Below are positions 26,687 through 35,236 of a stretch of 64,000 nt of DNA, one piece after another. This DNA comes from an uncultured Erythrobacter sp. (lineage in GTDB: Bacteria; Pseudomonadota; Alphaproteobacteria; Sphingomonadales; Sphingomonadaceae): positions 558,001-622,000 of the forward strand of contig CANMZA010000001.1 of NCBI GenBank assembly GCA_947502305.1, given 5' to 3'. A model generated the notes under the pieces. The model saw nothing but the letters and a program-made list of their open reading frames with translations. It searched no databases and had not been told where the DNA came from. The translations under genes and the position numbers were made by a program. Each line of letters opens with the position of its first letter. The first letter of the stretch is position 1.

Positions 26687-27627
26687 TGAGTCATTCTCCA
26701 AGCACGGCTTTGTCGCATGCGGAATTGGCGCGGACCGGGGCAATCGCCTTTGCCGGATCGCCAATTGATCGGTCCGACCATATCCGCACCAATGCGGATG
26801 CTCTGGCGGGAGTGATGAATTGGCGGGCGAAAGTCCTGCTGCTCGATGGGTTGTTGCCGCAAATTGATGATGCGGGCGGGCTGCTCTGGGGCACGCTCGC
26901 GGATGTGGCTGAGGATGCGGAATTGGTGTTCCTTGGCATGCTTGAGGAAAAGGCATGCTTTGCCGCCGTGCCGGATGATGGCGCGACCGGGCCGGCCTAT
27001 GCAATGCCGCGTGCGTGGCAGGCGATCCAGCAATTGTCCCCGCCCGATCTGGCGATTTATGGCGGCGCGCGCAGTCTGGTCGATTGGCATGCGCGGCACC
27101 GTTTTTGTGCCAAATGCGGCGGAGGAACGAAGCCTGCGAAAGGCGGCTGGCAGCGCGATTGCGGGGCATGCGGGGCGCAACATTTCCCGCGCACAGACCC
27201 TGTCACCATCATGCTGGTGGAAAATGAAGCGATCAAAGGCGGCAGCCTGCTGCTTGGCCGCCAACCGCGCTTCCCGCCGCGCGCCTTTTCAGCCTTGGCG
27301 GGCTTTGTCGAACCCGGCGAAACGATCGAAGAGGCGGTGGCGCGCGAAGTTCACGAAGAAGCTGGCCTGCGCGTGCGCGATGTCCAATATATCGCAACCC
27401 AGCCATGGCCATTTCCCAGCCAATTGATGATCGGGTGTTATTCGCGCACCGATGAAACCGACATCACTTTGGATGTTGAGGAATTGGAAGAAGCGCGCTG
27501 GTTCTCTCGCGAAGAAGTCGCAGAAGCGATGGCCACGATTGGCTCAGAAGAGGGCCCTTTTAACGCCCCGCCAAAGGCCGCGATTGCGCATAGTCTGCTC
27601 AAATGGTGGTTGGAGAAACCTGCATGA
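26686..27627 (+). CDS. nudC: NAD(+) diphosphatase NudC
   Basis: Hydrolyses NAD(H) to NMN(H) and AMP and can remove NAD caps from RNA. The 313-residue protein has an N-terminal domain, a zinc ribbon with paired Cys (CAKCGG, CGACG) and the Nudix box GFVEPGETIEEAVAREVHEE. The downstream SQPWPFPSQLM-like motif (TQPWPFPSQLM) is diagnostic of the NudC type. The start overlaps the serine hydrolase stop (TGATG), and the stop overlaps the next gene by four bases. Confidence 0.95.
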   Translation: MSHSPSTALSHAELARTGAIAFAGSPIDRSDHIRTNADALAGVMNWRAKVLLLDGLLPQIDDAGGLLWGTLADVAEDAELVFLGMLEEKACFAAVPDDGATGPAYAMPRAWQAIQQLSPPDLAIYGGARSLVDWHARHRFCAKCGGGTKPAKGGWQRDCGACGAQHFPRTDPVTIMLVENEAIKGGSLLLGRQPRFPPRAFSALAGFVEPGETIEEAVAREVHEEAGLRVRDVQYIATQPWPFPSQLMIGCYSRTDETDITLDVEELEEARWFSREEVAEAMATIGSEEGPFNAPPKAAIAHSLLKWWLEKPA

Positions 27628-28328
27628 ATGCGCCCTTAGAAAATCCGCAAAAACTCACCATCGACATTTATTCCGACGTCGTGTGCCCGTGGTGCGCGAT
27701 TGGATATGGCCAATTGACCAAAGCGCTGGGTGAGCTTGAAGGCGAGATCGAAGCAGAAATCCGCTGGCGTCCGTTTGAATTGAACCCCGACATGCCCGCT
27801 CAGGGGGAGGAGCAAGAAGCGCATTTGCAGCGCAAATATGGCCGCTCCGCCGAAGAAGGCTCCAAAGTGCGCGGCCAAATGAAAGCGGTTGCGGATAGCG
27901 CCGGGGTGTCCTTGTCTTATGAGGGCGAAAGCGAAGCGCCCACACCGATGATGTGGAACACGCGCGATTGCCACAAATTGCTAGGCTTCGCGCTGCAGCA
28001 GGCCGGGCCGGACGTGCAGACGCAGTTAAAGCTCGCTTTGTTCAAGGCGCATTTCAACCACCGGGAAAGCCTCGCGGATCGCGAGCGATTGCTGGACATT
28101 GCGGCGGGCGTAGGCCTGCACCGGGGCGCAGCGAAAGCCGCTCTCGATGATGAAGAGTTAGAAGCGCGCGTCATTGCAGAAGAACAGCAAGCCTGGGATT
28201 TCAACATTACCGGCGTGCCCGCAATGATTGTGGAGAATAAATTCATGATCCCCGGCGCGCAGGCGCCAGAGACTTATGTGAATGCGCTGCGCCGGGTGGC
28301 GCAGAAAGCGCGCGAGGCGGCGGCCTAA
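27624..28328 (+). CDS. DsbA family oxidoreductase (FrnE-like)
   Basis: A cytoplasmic thioredoxin-fold protein of the 2-hydroxychromene-2-carboxylate isomerase/FrnE group, about 234 residues. The active-site motif CPWC is in YSDVVCPWCAIG, with the helical insertion and the cis-Pro region ITGVPAMIVENKFMIPGAQ. There is no signal peptide. The start at 27624 makes an ATGA overlap with nudC. Members of the group act in disulfide isomerisation or polyketide chemistry; the role here is not known. Confidence 0.9.
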   Translation: MNAPLENPQKLTIDIYSDVVCPWCAIGYGQLTKALGELEGEIEAEIRWRPFELNPDMPAQGEEQEAHLQRKYGRSAEEGSKVRGQMKAVADSAGVSLSYEGESEAPTPMMWNTRDCHKLLGFALQQAGPDVQTQLKLALFKAHFNHRESLADRERLLDIAAGVGLHRGAAKAALDDEELEARVIAEEQQAWDFNITGVPAMIVENKFMIPGAQAPETYVNALRRVAQKAREAAA

Positions 28329-28330
28329 TT

Positions 28331-29152
28331 GTGCCAAAAAATACGGCGAGCTTCGAACCGCAAACCGCTGTCATCACCGGCGGCGCGAGCGGGATTGGGC
28401 TGGCGGTTGCCAAGAGATTGGCGGGGCAGGGCGCTCAGATCATCGTCGCCGATTTAGAAATCGCGGCTTTGGAACGGGCCGGAGCAATCTCAAACATCAC
28501 CCCTGTGGTTTGCGACGTCGCAGACCTCGACCAGGTTGAAGCGCTTGCGGATGCTGCCTTTGCGCGATTTGATACCGTTGATCTGCTGCTCAACAATGCC
28601 GGGCAAGGGGGCGTGCATGGGCCGATGTGGGAAGTTGATCCCGCCGCCGCGCGCGCGCATTTCGATGTCAATTTCTGGGGGATTTGGAACGGTTGCCGCG
28701 CCTTCGCCCCGCGCCTGATCGCGCAATCGAGCCCCTCAGCCATCTACAACACCGGCAGCGAAAACAGCTGGTTTTGCGCTGTCAAACAAACCGCCGCCTA
28801 TATCGCCGCGAAACACGCCGTGCTGGGTATGACCGAAAGCCTGCGCGGGGATTTGCCGGATCATGTCCATGCTGGCCTGATCGTGCCGGGATGGGTGTTC
28901 ACTCCGCTGGGTCCAGAACGGTTCATGCGTTTTGGGATGGATGTGGAGGATTATGCCGATATCATCGTGCCGCAAATCCTTTTGCGCCGCCGTTTCGTAG
29001 TTAGCCACGGATACAACACAGTGCGCATTGATGAACGCATGGATGAATTGGCCGCCAGTTACGCTGAATTTGCATTGCCCGCCGCGGATGATGCAAAACA
29101 CGATGTGCAATTGGTGATGGCAGAATTGAAACAAGCCGCAGGCAAGAAATGA
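28331..29152 (+). CDS. Short-chain dehydrogenase/reductase
   Basis: Classical SDR of 273 residues with a GTG start two bases after the preceding stop. The cofactor motif is TGGASGIG (residues about 16-23), with NNAG at about 95, and the catalytic Tyr/Lys in AAYIAAKHAV after the Ser of NTGSENS. The Asp in IIVADLEIA favours NAD over NADP. Substrate unknown. It lies in the serine hydrolase-nudC-dsbA run. Confidence 0.9.
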   Translation: MPKNTASFEPQTAVITGGASGIGLAVAKRLAGQGAQIIVADLEIAALERAGAISNITPVVCDVADLDQVEALADAAFARFDTVDLLLNNAGQGGVHGPMWEVDPAAARAHFDVNFWGIWNGCRAFAPRLIAQSSPSAIYNTGSENSWFCAVKQTAAYIAAKHAVLGMTESLRGDLPDHVHAGLIVPGWVFTPLGPERFMRFGMDVEDYADIIVPQILLRRRFVVSHGYNTVRIDERMDELAASYAEFALPAADDAKHDVQLVMAELKQAAGKK

Positions 29153-29186
29153 CCTATCCGGCATAAAACGGGGACATACGGGGCAC

Positions 29187-30074
29187 ATGGGAAAATCGAC
29201 TAAGAGCTTGTTCGTGGCGGCATTTGTGACCGCCATCGCGCTGGTCTTCGCATTTTTTGCAGGGGCAAACAGCGTCGCGATTTACGGCATGTCGGCGATG
29301 TTTGCCTGCGGCGTTATCGCGCTGCTTGTGAACTGGATTGCCTTCCTCCCCTCTGCGGCGGCGCAGACCGACAAATTCTATGACAGTGTCGGCGCGCTCA
29401 CCTATTTGTCGGTCACGGCGTTTGCTTGTTTCGCGGCGTATTCAGCGATGGGGTCGCTCGATTTGCGCGGCATTGCGGTCGCGGTGATGGTGGCGATTTG
29501 GTGCATCCGGCTCGGCTCATTTTTGTACATGCGGATCCACGCGGCTGGCGGCACGGATAGCCGGTTTGAAAAGATCAAAGTGAACCCGCCGCGTTTCCTG
29601 GTGGCGTGGACGTTGCAGGCGCTTTGGGTGATCCTGACAGCATCGGCCGCCATCGCTGCCATCACCGCGACGCAGCGGGCGGAAATCGGCCTGTTCTTCG
29701 CCCTTGGCGCGGCGATTTGGGTGTTTGGGATTGTGTTTGAAACGGTCGCCGACAATCAAAAAAGCGCGTTTAAGAAAGACCCGGCCAATAAAGGTAAATT
29801 TATTGATGTCGGCCTGTGGGCGTGGTGCCGCCATCCGAATTATTTCGGTGAGATCACTTTGTGGACCGGCATGTTTGTGATCGCGATCCCGGTCCTCAGC
29901 GGCCTGTCATGGCTCGTCGTGATATCGCCGATCTTTGTCTTTCTACTGCTCACCAAAGTCAGCGGGATCAATTTGCAAGATGCGCAGGCAAAGGAACGCT
30001 GGGGCGACGATCCGGCCTATCAAGAATACCGCGCCAAAACGCCCGCCCTTTTCCCGCGCCCGCCAAAAGGGTAA
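29187..30074 (+). CDS. DUF1295/steroid 5-alpha-reductase-like membrane protein
   Basis: A 295-residue polytopic membrane protein with about seven hydrophobic segments. The C-terminal half carries the family signature: DNQKSAFKK, then LWAWCRHPNYFGEITLWTGMF, similar to the conserved region of steroid 5-alpha-reductase/ERG4-type and isoprenylcysteine methyltransferase-like proteins. Its substrate in bacteria is not known. It follows the SDR gene with a 34-base gap in the same direction. Confidence 0.87.
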   Translation: MGKSTKSLFVAAFVTAIALVFAFFAGANSVAIYGMSAMFACGVIALLVNWIAFLPSAAAQTDKFYDSVGALTYLSVTAFACFAAYSAMGSLDLRGIAVAVMVAIWCIRLGSFLYMRIHAAGGTDSRFEKIKVNPPRFLVAWTLQALWVILTASAAIAAITATQRAEIGLFFALGAAIWVFGIVFETVADNQKSAFKKDPANKGKFIDVGLWAWCRHPNYFGEITLWTGMFVIAIPVLSGLSWLVVISPIFVFLLLTKVSGINLQDAQAKERWGDDPAYQEYRAKTPALFPRPPKG

Positions 30075-30117
30075 GGGGTTGGCGCACAAGACTTTCTACT
30101 CACTTTAGGAGCTTCCC

Positions 30118-30633
30118 ATGATCCGTATTGCAAATGTCCGCCTGATCGCCGCAACGCCGCTGATCGCTTTGCTGGCCGCATGTGGGGGGGAGGCCAGTGA
30201 GGAAGCCGGTGATGGAGCCGCAGGAGCCGAGAGTGCGGGCGCGCCGCCAGCAGAAATCGCGCAGCGGCAGGACAATTTTGAAGGGATCGGCGACAGCTTT
30301 AAAACGATCCGCGAGGAGCTGGAGACAGACGCGCCCGACATGGCCGCGATCGAAGCAGCGGCGGGCGATATCAATGCGCGGCTTCAGCGTGTGCCGGATT
30401 ACTTCCCCGAAGGCTCCAGCATGGAAGCTGGCTATGACACAGAGGCTTTGGCCGCCATTTGGGAAGACCCCGATGGCTTCGCAGAGGCCACACAAAACGC
30501 GATCACCGCAAGCGAAGGCATGATGGCCGCTGCGGCATCGGGTGATCCGGCGGCGGTCGGCGAACAGGTCGGCAGTCTGGGCCTGAACGGGTGCAAAGCG
30601 TGCCATGACAAGTTCCGCGTCGATGATGACTGA
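30118..30633 (+). CDS. Cytochrome c' family lipoprotein
   Basis: A 171-residue protein with a lipoprotein signal peptide (lipobox LLAACGG, Cys at about 22), an acidic linker, and a four-helix-bundle type domain. The haem motif CKACH sits at the extreme C-terminus (about residues 159-163), as in cytochrome c'. An aromatic or Met sixth ligand is not evident, typical for this family. It is followed 20 bases later by a cytochrome b gene, suggesting an electron-transfer pair at the periplasmic face. Confidence 0.87.
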   Translation: MIRIANVRLIAATPLIALLAACGGEASEEAGDGAAGAESAGAPPAEIAQRQDNFEGIGDSFKTIREELETDAPDMAAIEAAAGDINARLQRVPDYFPEGSSMEAGYDTEALAAIWEDPDGFAEATQNAITASEGMMAAAASGDPAAVGEQVGSLGLNGCKACHDKFRVDDD

Positions 30634-30652
30634 CCCCGAACAGGCGTAAGCC

Positions 30653-31324
30653 ATGGCGGACAAAACAGAAGCGGTCAGCATTTGGGACGTGCCAGTGCGG
30701 GTGACACATTGGTCGCTCGCGCTGCTAGTCCCGGCGATGTGGTTCACGGCGGATAATTCGCTGTGGTATTGGCATACGCGGCTGGGACATGTGCTGCTCG
30801 CTCTGCTGATTTTTCGCGTGATTTGGGGCTTTGTGGGCACAGATACCGCGCGCTTCCGCAGCTTTGTTCGCGGCCCTGCTTCTGTGCTCGATTACCTACG
30901 CGGCAATTACGATGCGAAGCGCGAGATTGGCCACAACCCGCTGGGCGCGCTGGCGGTGATCGCCATGCTCAGCGTGATCGCGGCGCAGGTCGCAATGGGG
31001 CTGTTTGCGGGCGATCCGTATGATGGGGCAACCGGGCCGCTTAACGCTCTGGTGGGCGTGGGCACCGCCGATTGGATCACCGATACGCATGAATGGTTCG
31101 TCTATGCGGTGTTCGGCATGATCGGCCTGCACATCACCGCGATTTCGATTTACGCAGGGGTGCGGATGCAGAACCTCGTCGGCCCGATGGTGGTTGGCAA
31201 AGGCGAAGTTGCGGTGGGCGTAGAGGGCAATTCACGCGCGTCATTGGGGCGGTTTTTGGGAGCGGCTGTTGTGGCGGTTGGCGTGGCGGTTTGGGTGTGG
31301 TTTGGGGCTTGGCCGCTGGGGTAA
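30653..31324 (+). CDS. Cytochrome b/b6-type membrane protein
   Basis: A 223-residue membrane protein of the cytochrome b561/Ni-Fe-hydrogenase b-subunit family. Four to five hydrophobic segments carry His ligands in VTHWSLALLV, WHTRLGHVLLALL and MIGLHITAIS. It probably passes electrons between quinone and the neighbouring c-type cytochrome; the partner is inferred from adjacency only. A final short membrane segment (FLGAAVVAVGVAVWVWFG) closes the protein. Confidence 0.88.
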   Translation: MADKTEAVSIWDVPVRVTHWSLALLVPAMWFTADNSLWYWHTRLGHVLLALLIFRVIWGFVGTDTARFRSFVRGPASVLDYLRGNYDAKREIGHNPLGALAVIAMLSVIAAQVAMGLFAGDPYDGATGPLNALVGVGTADWITDTHEWFVYAVFGMIGLHITAISIYAGVRMQNLVGPMVVGKGEVAVGVEGNSRASLGRFLGAAVVAVGVAVWVWFGAWPLG

Positions 31325-31423
31325 GGCTGAGGTCGCATCTCCAATGGATGTCCTACGTGGGCGCGTCTTTCGTCTGCTAACGACCTAATTGCGGACTTTG
31401 GCCGATTATGCCAGTTTGGCCAG

Positions 31424-31825
31424 ATGCCCGGCTTGATCAAGAAGCTCAAATCTGTGTTCTATTTCGTGCGAGCGGGCGACGCATTTGACGACAAGGATTA
31501 TGAGTTAGCTCGTGCTCGCATAGGCGACGCGATTAAGCTGGTTGGAGGTAGCGATGCTCGTAATAACCTGTTTGAGTATTTTCTGAGGGCGGCTTGGATC
31601 GAAAGGCAGTTTTGCAGAGACAAGTCTTCGGAGCGCCTTGAAGAAGCTCGGCGCCGAATAGAGGCGACCTCGACCCTTAAAGCTGTGGATCGCGACTACC
31701 TCCTTTCATTCTGTGACATCTTCAATGCTGAACTTCATGCGGTCAATGCATCACAGCCTCGTCTGGCAAAGAGTGAATGGGGGCGAGTTAAGCCTCATTA
31801 TCGGCGAGATTACCCCCTCGTTTGA
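31424..31825 (+). CDS. Hypothetical protein, 133 aa
   Basis: Unrecognised soluble protein, mainly alpha-helical, with the segment DAFDDKDYELARARIGDAIKLVGG followed by RLEEARRRIEA, suggesting TPR-like helical pairs. Codon use and base composition are less GC-rich than neighbours (many A/T third positions), so it may be a recent acquisition. No ribosome binding site of note. It lies between the cytochrome b gene and the minus-strand DUF1489 gene. Confidence 0.5.
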   Translation: MPGLIKKLKSVFYFVRAGDAFDDKDYELARARIGDAIKLVGGSDARNNLFEYFLRAAWIERQFCRDKSSERLEEARRRIEATSTLKAVDRDYLLSFCDIFNAELHAVNASQPRLAKSEWGRVKPHYRRDYPLV

Positions 31826-31865
31826 TGTCCGCTTCCCACCCCAAAACTGACTCAGGTAAGCCCCC

Positions 31866-32261
31866 TCAAATCAGCCCCAATCGCTCCAACTTACCGGCCA
31901 GTTTCCCGGGCAGTGCGTCGCCAATATCCTCGCCGTCCTTTACATCAAGCGGCGCGGCGTCTTCTGCGAGATACCGCCAGCCTTGATGCGCGCGTTTGCG
32001 TTGTTGATGGACGCGCACCAATTCCGGTTTCAGGTTGATGTGCCAGCGGCCTTCCTCGGTCTCGGTAAAGCTCAAAATTTCGGATCGCGCCACCAAAGCG
32101 TGGTTCAAAATCCAATAGAGCGATCCGCCGACCATTTCCTCATACCGCTTGGGCCGGTATTTAGTGGTCAGCCGTTTCGGATTGGGGCTGTTCTCATACC
32201 AGCCCGCAAGGTCTTCATAGCTTTTCGCGCCAAACGCGATTTTGGTCATATGGAGCGGCAT
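31866..32261 (-). CDS. DUF1489 family protein
   Basis: A 131-residue soluble protein matching the alphaproteobacterial DUF1489 family: it starts MPLHMTKIAFGAKSYEDLAGW and contains TKYRPKRYEEMVGGSLYWIL and the VARSEILSF block. Function is unknown; the pattern of conserved aromatic and basic residues resembles small nucleic-acid-associated proteins, but that is weak. It lies downstream of an SDR gene on the same strand, with a 40-base gap. Confidence 0.82.
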   Translation of the reverse strand: MPLHMTKIAFGAKSYEDLAGWYENSPNPKRLTTKYRPKRYEEMVGGSLYWILNHALVARSEILSFTETEEGRWHINLKPELVRVHQQRKRAHQGWRYLAEDAAPLDVKDGEDIGDALPGKLAGKLERLGLI

Positions 32262-32301
32262 CGTTCCAATGTGGCGAGCACAGCGAAACGATCAAGCCCG
32301 T

Positions 32302-33078
32302 TCAGGCCATACTGAGCCCGCCATCCACGATAAACGGCGCGCCGGTTGCAAATTTGCTCTCATCACTGGCGAGATAGACGACCAGATGCGCGATATCTTC
32401 CGGCTCGCCCATCCGGCCAATCGGCTGCGCGATGGAAAATGCCGCCCGTGTGGCGTCGGGATCAGGGGTTCCGGCGATGACGCTTTCGACATTGGGGGTC
32501 AGGATCGTGCCGGGTTGGACGGAATTGACGCGCACATTGTTGCCATCGCGCGCGCACCACAAAGCGATGCTCTTGGTCAGCATCGGGATCGCGGCCTTGG
32601 CGGAATTGTAAGCGGCCAGATCAGGCCCGGCTTTGTTGCCCGCGGCGCTGGAGAAATTCACGACCGACCCGCCGCCGCCTTTCGCCATCAAGGGGATCGC
32701 CGCTTTGCAGCCCATAAAAATCGAATCCACGTCCACTTCATAACAGCGTCGGAAATCGGCCGGAGAGATGTCCATGAACGATCCGAACACCGTAATCGCG
32801 GCATTGTTGACCAGCACGTCGAGCCGCCCGCGATCCGCCTCTATTTCAGCGATGATCGCCTGCCAGCGATCCCAATCGGTGACGTCTTGCGGGAGGAATG
32901 AACAGTCCGGCCCAAGCTCCTGCGCCGTCGCCACCCCTGCTGCCTCGTCAATGTCGGTGATGATGACCCGCGCGCCTTCTGCCAAGAGCGCCTTTGCCGA
33001 TGCCTTGCCAAGCCCCATTGCGCCGCCGGTCAGCAGTACAATTTTACCCTCTACGCGTCCTGTGCGTTCAACCATCAA
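32302..33078 (-). CDS. Short-chain dehydrogenase/reductase
   Basis: A 258-residue classical SDR. The dinucleotide motif is TGGAMGLG (about residues 17-24), Asp in IITDIDEA suggests NAD, NNAA at about 94, and Ser/Tyr/Lys in NFSSAAGN and LAAYNSAKAAI. The C-terminal GAPFIVDGGLSMA is typical of FabG-like or alcohol dehydrogenase SDRs. The substrate is not assigned. It is oriented with mgtE upstream and DUF1489 downstream. Confidence 0.9.
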   Translation of the reverse strand: MMVERTGRVEGKIVLLTGGAMGLGKASAKALLAEGARVIITDIDEAAGVATAQELGPDCSFLPQDVTDWDRWQAIIAEIEADRGRLDVLVNNAAITVFGSFMDISPADFRRCYEVDVDSIFMGCKAAIPLMAKGGGGSVVNFSSAAGNKAGPDLAAYNSAKAAIPMLTKSIALWCARDGNNVRVNSVQPGTILTPNVESVIAGTPDPDATRAAFSIAQPIGRMGEPEDIAHLVVYLASDESKFATGAPFIVDGGLSMA

Positions 33079-33108
33079 TCATCTCCCATATTCTTCAGGA
33101 GACGAGGG

Positions 33109-34554
33109 TTACAGCGGCGCAAGCCCCGCTGCCACTGCCAAACCTAAGAAGGCGAGGAAGCCCATAGAATCGGTGATCATCGTCACAAACACAGATGATG
33201 CCACCGCCGGATCTTGGCCCAGCCGTTCAAAAATCACCGGCACCAGCACGCCCGCTAGCCCAGCAACCGCGATATTCAGGACCATCGCCGCGGCAATGAC
33301 CGCGCCCATCATCGGGGAATAGAGCAGCCCCGCCGCGATCCCGATCAGAACCGCAATCGTGACGCCATTCAGCAAAGCGACGCGCAATTCGCGCCACACA
33401 ATCCGCCATGTGTTCGCCCGGGTCAGCTGATTGGTCGCAATCGCCCGCACCGATACCGCCATCGTCTGCGTCCCGGCATTGCCGCCAATGCTCGCCACAA
33501 TCGGCATCAGCACCGCCAGCGCCACCAGCTGCTCAATCGCCGCGCCGAAAAACGCGATGATGGCCGATGCCACAACCGCCGTGCCCAAATTGGCGATCAA
33601 CCAGCGCACCCGGCTGGAGAACGCTTCCTTGATCGGCTCGTTAATATCGCCGTCACCCGCACCGGACAAAAGCAGCGCATCCTCGCCCGCTTCTTCGGAG
33701 ATAATGTGGACGATATCATCCACCGTCATCTGCCCCACCAAACGCCCGCTTTCATCCACCACGGCGGCGGAGATCAGCGCGTATTTCTGGAACATCAAGG
33801 CGACTTCTTCTTGATCGAGCGTGACCGGGATCAAAGTTTGATCGCGTTTCATCACATCGGTCAATTTGATCCCGCGCGGCGAGGTCAAAATCCAATTGAG
33901 CGAACAAGTGCCAACCGGATGATGCGCGGCGTCGATAACGAAGACTTCGTGGAAATCATGCTCCAGATCGCCCTCTAGCCGCAGATAGTCGATCAAATCG
34001 CCAACGGTCAGATGTTCGGGCACCGCCATTGCGTGCCGGTTCATCAGCCGCCCGGCGGTTTCCTCTGGATAGGACAGCGCGCTTTCAACGGCGGCCTGCG
34101 TTTCCGGCTCCAGCTCGGCGATGATCGCTTTTTGGTCGTCTTCGTCCAAATCTTCGAGCAATTGGACCGCATCATCGGTTTCCAATTGTTCGGCGATCGT
34201 GGCGACGTCCTGAGGCTCCAGCGCCTCCATCATCAATTCGCGGACGTGGTCGTTCAACTCCGCGACCACTTCGGATGACATCAAATCGGTGATCGACGCG
34301 GCCAGCAAGGCGCGGTCTTCTGCGCCGAACAATTCGAGCAAATCGGCAATATCCGCCGGGTGCAACGGCTCGACCAAGTCGTAAACCGCCGCCGTGTCGC
34401 CTATGCCCAACGCATCGCCGACCGCGCTGACAAATTCAGGTTTCAGGCGGTTTTCCTCGTCATGGCGTTCATCATCGACGCGGTCATCCGGGCGCGCGTC
34501 TTCGTGCGTTTCCGGGCGATCATCCACCAGCATTTCGTCTTCGAGGTTTGCCAT
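33109..34554 (-). CDS. mgtE: Magnesium transporter MgtE
   Basis: A 481-residue Mg2+ channel. Order: an unusually acidic N-terminal extension (about 35 residues rich in Asp/Glu/Arg), the MgtE N domain of helical repeats (LHPADIADLLELFG, EDLDEDDQKAIIAELEPE), two CBS domains (about 165-290) and five membrane helices. The pore motif PIVASIGGNAGTQTMAVSVRA is present. Acidic residues in the N and CBS domains sense intracellular Mg2+ in characterised homologues. No Mg riboswitch is visible upstream. Confidence 0.95.
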   Translation of the reverse strand: MANLEDEMLVDDRPETHEDARPDDRVDDERHDEENRLKPEFVSAVGDALGIGDTAAVYDLVEPLHPADIADLLELFGAEDRALLAASITDLMSSEVVAELNDHVRELMMEALEPQDVATIAEQLETDDAVQLLEDLDEDDQKAIIAELEPETQAAVESALSYPEETAGRLMNRHAMAVPEHLTVGDLIDYLRLEGDLEHDFHEVFVIDAAHHPVGTCSLNWILTSPRGIKLTDVMKRDQTLIPVTLDQEEVALMFQKYALISAAVVDESGRLVGQMTVDDIVHIISEEAGEDALLLSGAGDGDINEPIKEAFSSRVRWLIANLGTAVVASAIIAFFGAAIEQLVALAVLMPIVASIGGNAGTQTMAVSVRAIATNQLTRANTWRIVWRELRVALLNGVTIAVLIGIAAGLLYSPMMGAVIAAAMVLNIAVAGLAGVLVPVIFERLGQDPAVASSVFVTMITDSMGFLAFLGLAVAAGLAPL

Positions 34555-34606
34555 AATTTTTGTTTAGGCAGGCGTCAGGCAAAAGCAACCGGGGGACTTA
34601 CCACAA

Positions 34607-34635
34607 GGGTGACCGGCGGGTGACAGACGGGTGAC
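34607..34635. repeat. Three GGGTGAC words at 11-base spacing
   Basis: GGGTGAC occurs at 34607, 34618 and 34629, exactly one helical turn apart, in the divergent region between mgtE and the cyclophilin gene. It may be a tandem binding site for a regulator. Confidence 0.55.
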
Positions 34636-34689
34636 AGGACCGCACTAAACCGTTAGAGGGGCGCGCAAACTTTCAACGGAGAAACCTTA

Positions 34690-35145
34690 ATGGCCGAAAC
34701 ACTGACATTCACCCTCGACACATCCGATGACGCCAATGTTGTCATCAAATTGCGCCCAGATCTGGCCCCCGGCCACGTTGCGCGCATCGTCGAATTGGCG
34801 GGCGAAGGGTTCTATGACGGCGTCGTGTTCCACCGCGTCATCCCCGGTTTCATGGCGCAAGGCGGCGACCCAACCGGCACCGGCATGGGCGGCAGCGACA
34901 AGCCGGATCTGAAAGCGGAGTTCAATTCTGAACCGCACACCGAAGGCACCTGCTCCATGGCGCGTTCGCAAATGCCGGACAGCGCGAACAGCCAGTTCTT
35001 CATCTGCTTTGAAAACGCGGAATTTTTGGACGGCCAATACACCGTCTGGGGCCAAGTGCAGAGCGGTATGGAACATGTCCACGCACTGCCAAAAGGCGAA
35101 CCACCCCAAGCGCCTGGCAAGATTGTTAAGGCGACCGTTGCGTAA
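34690..35145 (+). CDS. Peptidyl-prolyl cis-trans isomerase, cyclophilin type
   Basis: A 151-residue cytoplasmic cyclophilin without signal peptide. Core motifs are VVFHRVIPGFMAQGGDPTGTG, FNSEPHTEGTCSMARSQ and the active-site region NSQFFICF, all characteristic. The ACGGAGAAA ribosome binding site precedes the ATG. The gene is single: divergent from mgtE, with a strong intrinsic terminator just downstream. Confidence 0.96.
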   Translation: MAETLTFTLDTSDDANVVIKLRPDLAPGHVARIVELAGEGFYDGVVFHRVIPGFMAQGGDPTGTGMGGSDKPDLKAEFNSEPHTEGTCSMARSQMPDSANSQFFICFENAEFLDGQYTVWGQVQSGMEHVHALPKGEPPQAPGKIVKATVA

Positions 35146-35165
35146 GGCGGCCCAATCGCATTTTG

Positions 35166-35196
35166 AAAAAGGGCGGCCAGTGTGCCGCCCTTTTTT
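35166..35196 (+). terminator. Rho-independent terminator after the cyclophilin gene
   Basis: A perfect 12-base-pair stem (AAAAAGGGCGGC and GCCGCCCTTTTT) with loop CAGTGT, followed by T residues, lies 20 bases after the cyclophilin stop. The A-tract before and T-tract after could also allow function on the other strand. Confidence 0.9.
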
Positions 35197-35236
35197 GTTA
35201 AGCTCTGCGACAATTTGAATTGGATACGCGGCCCTT

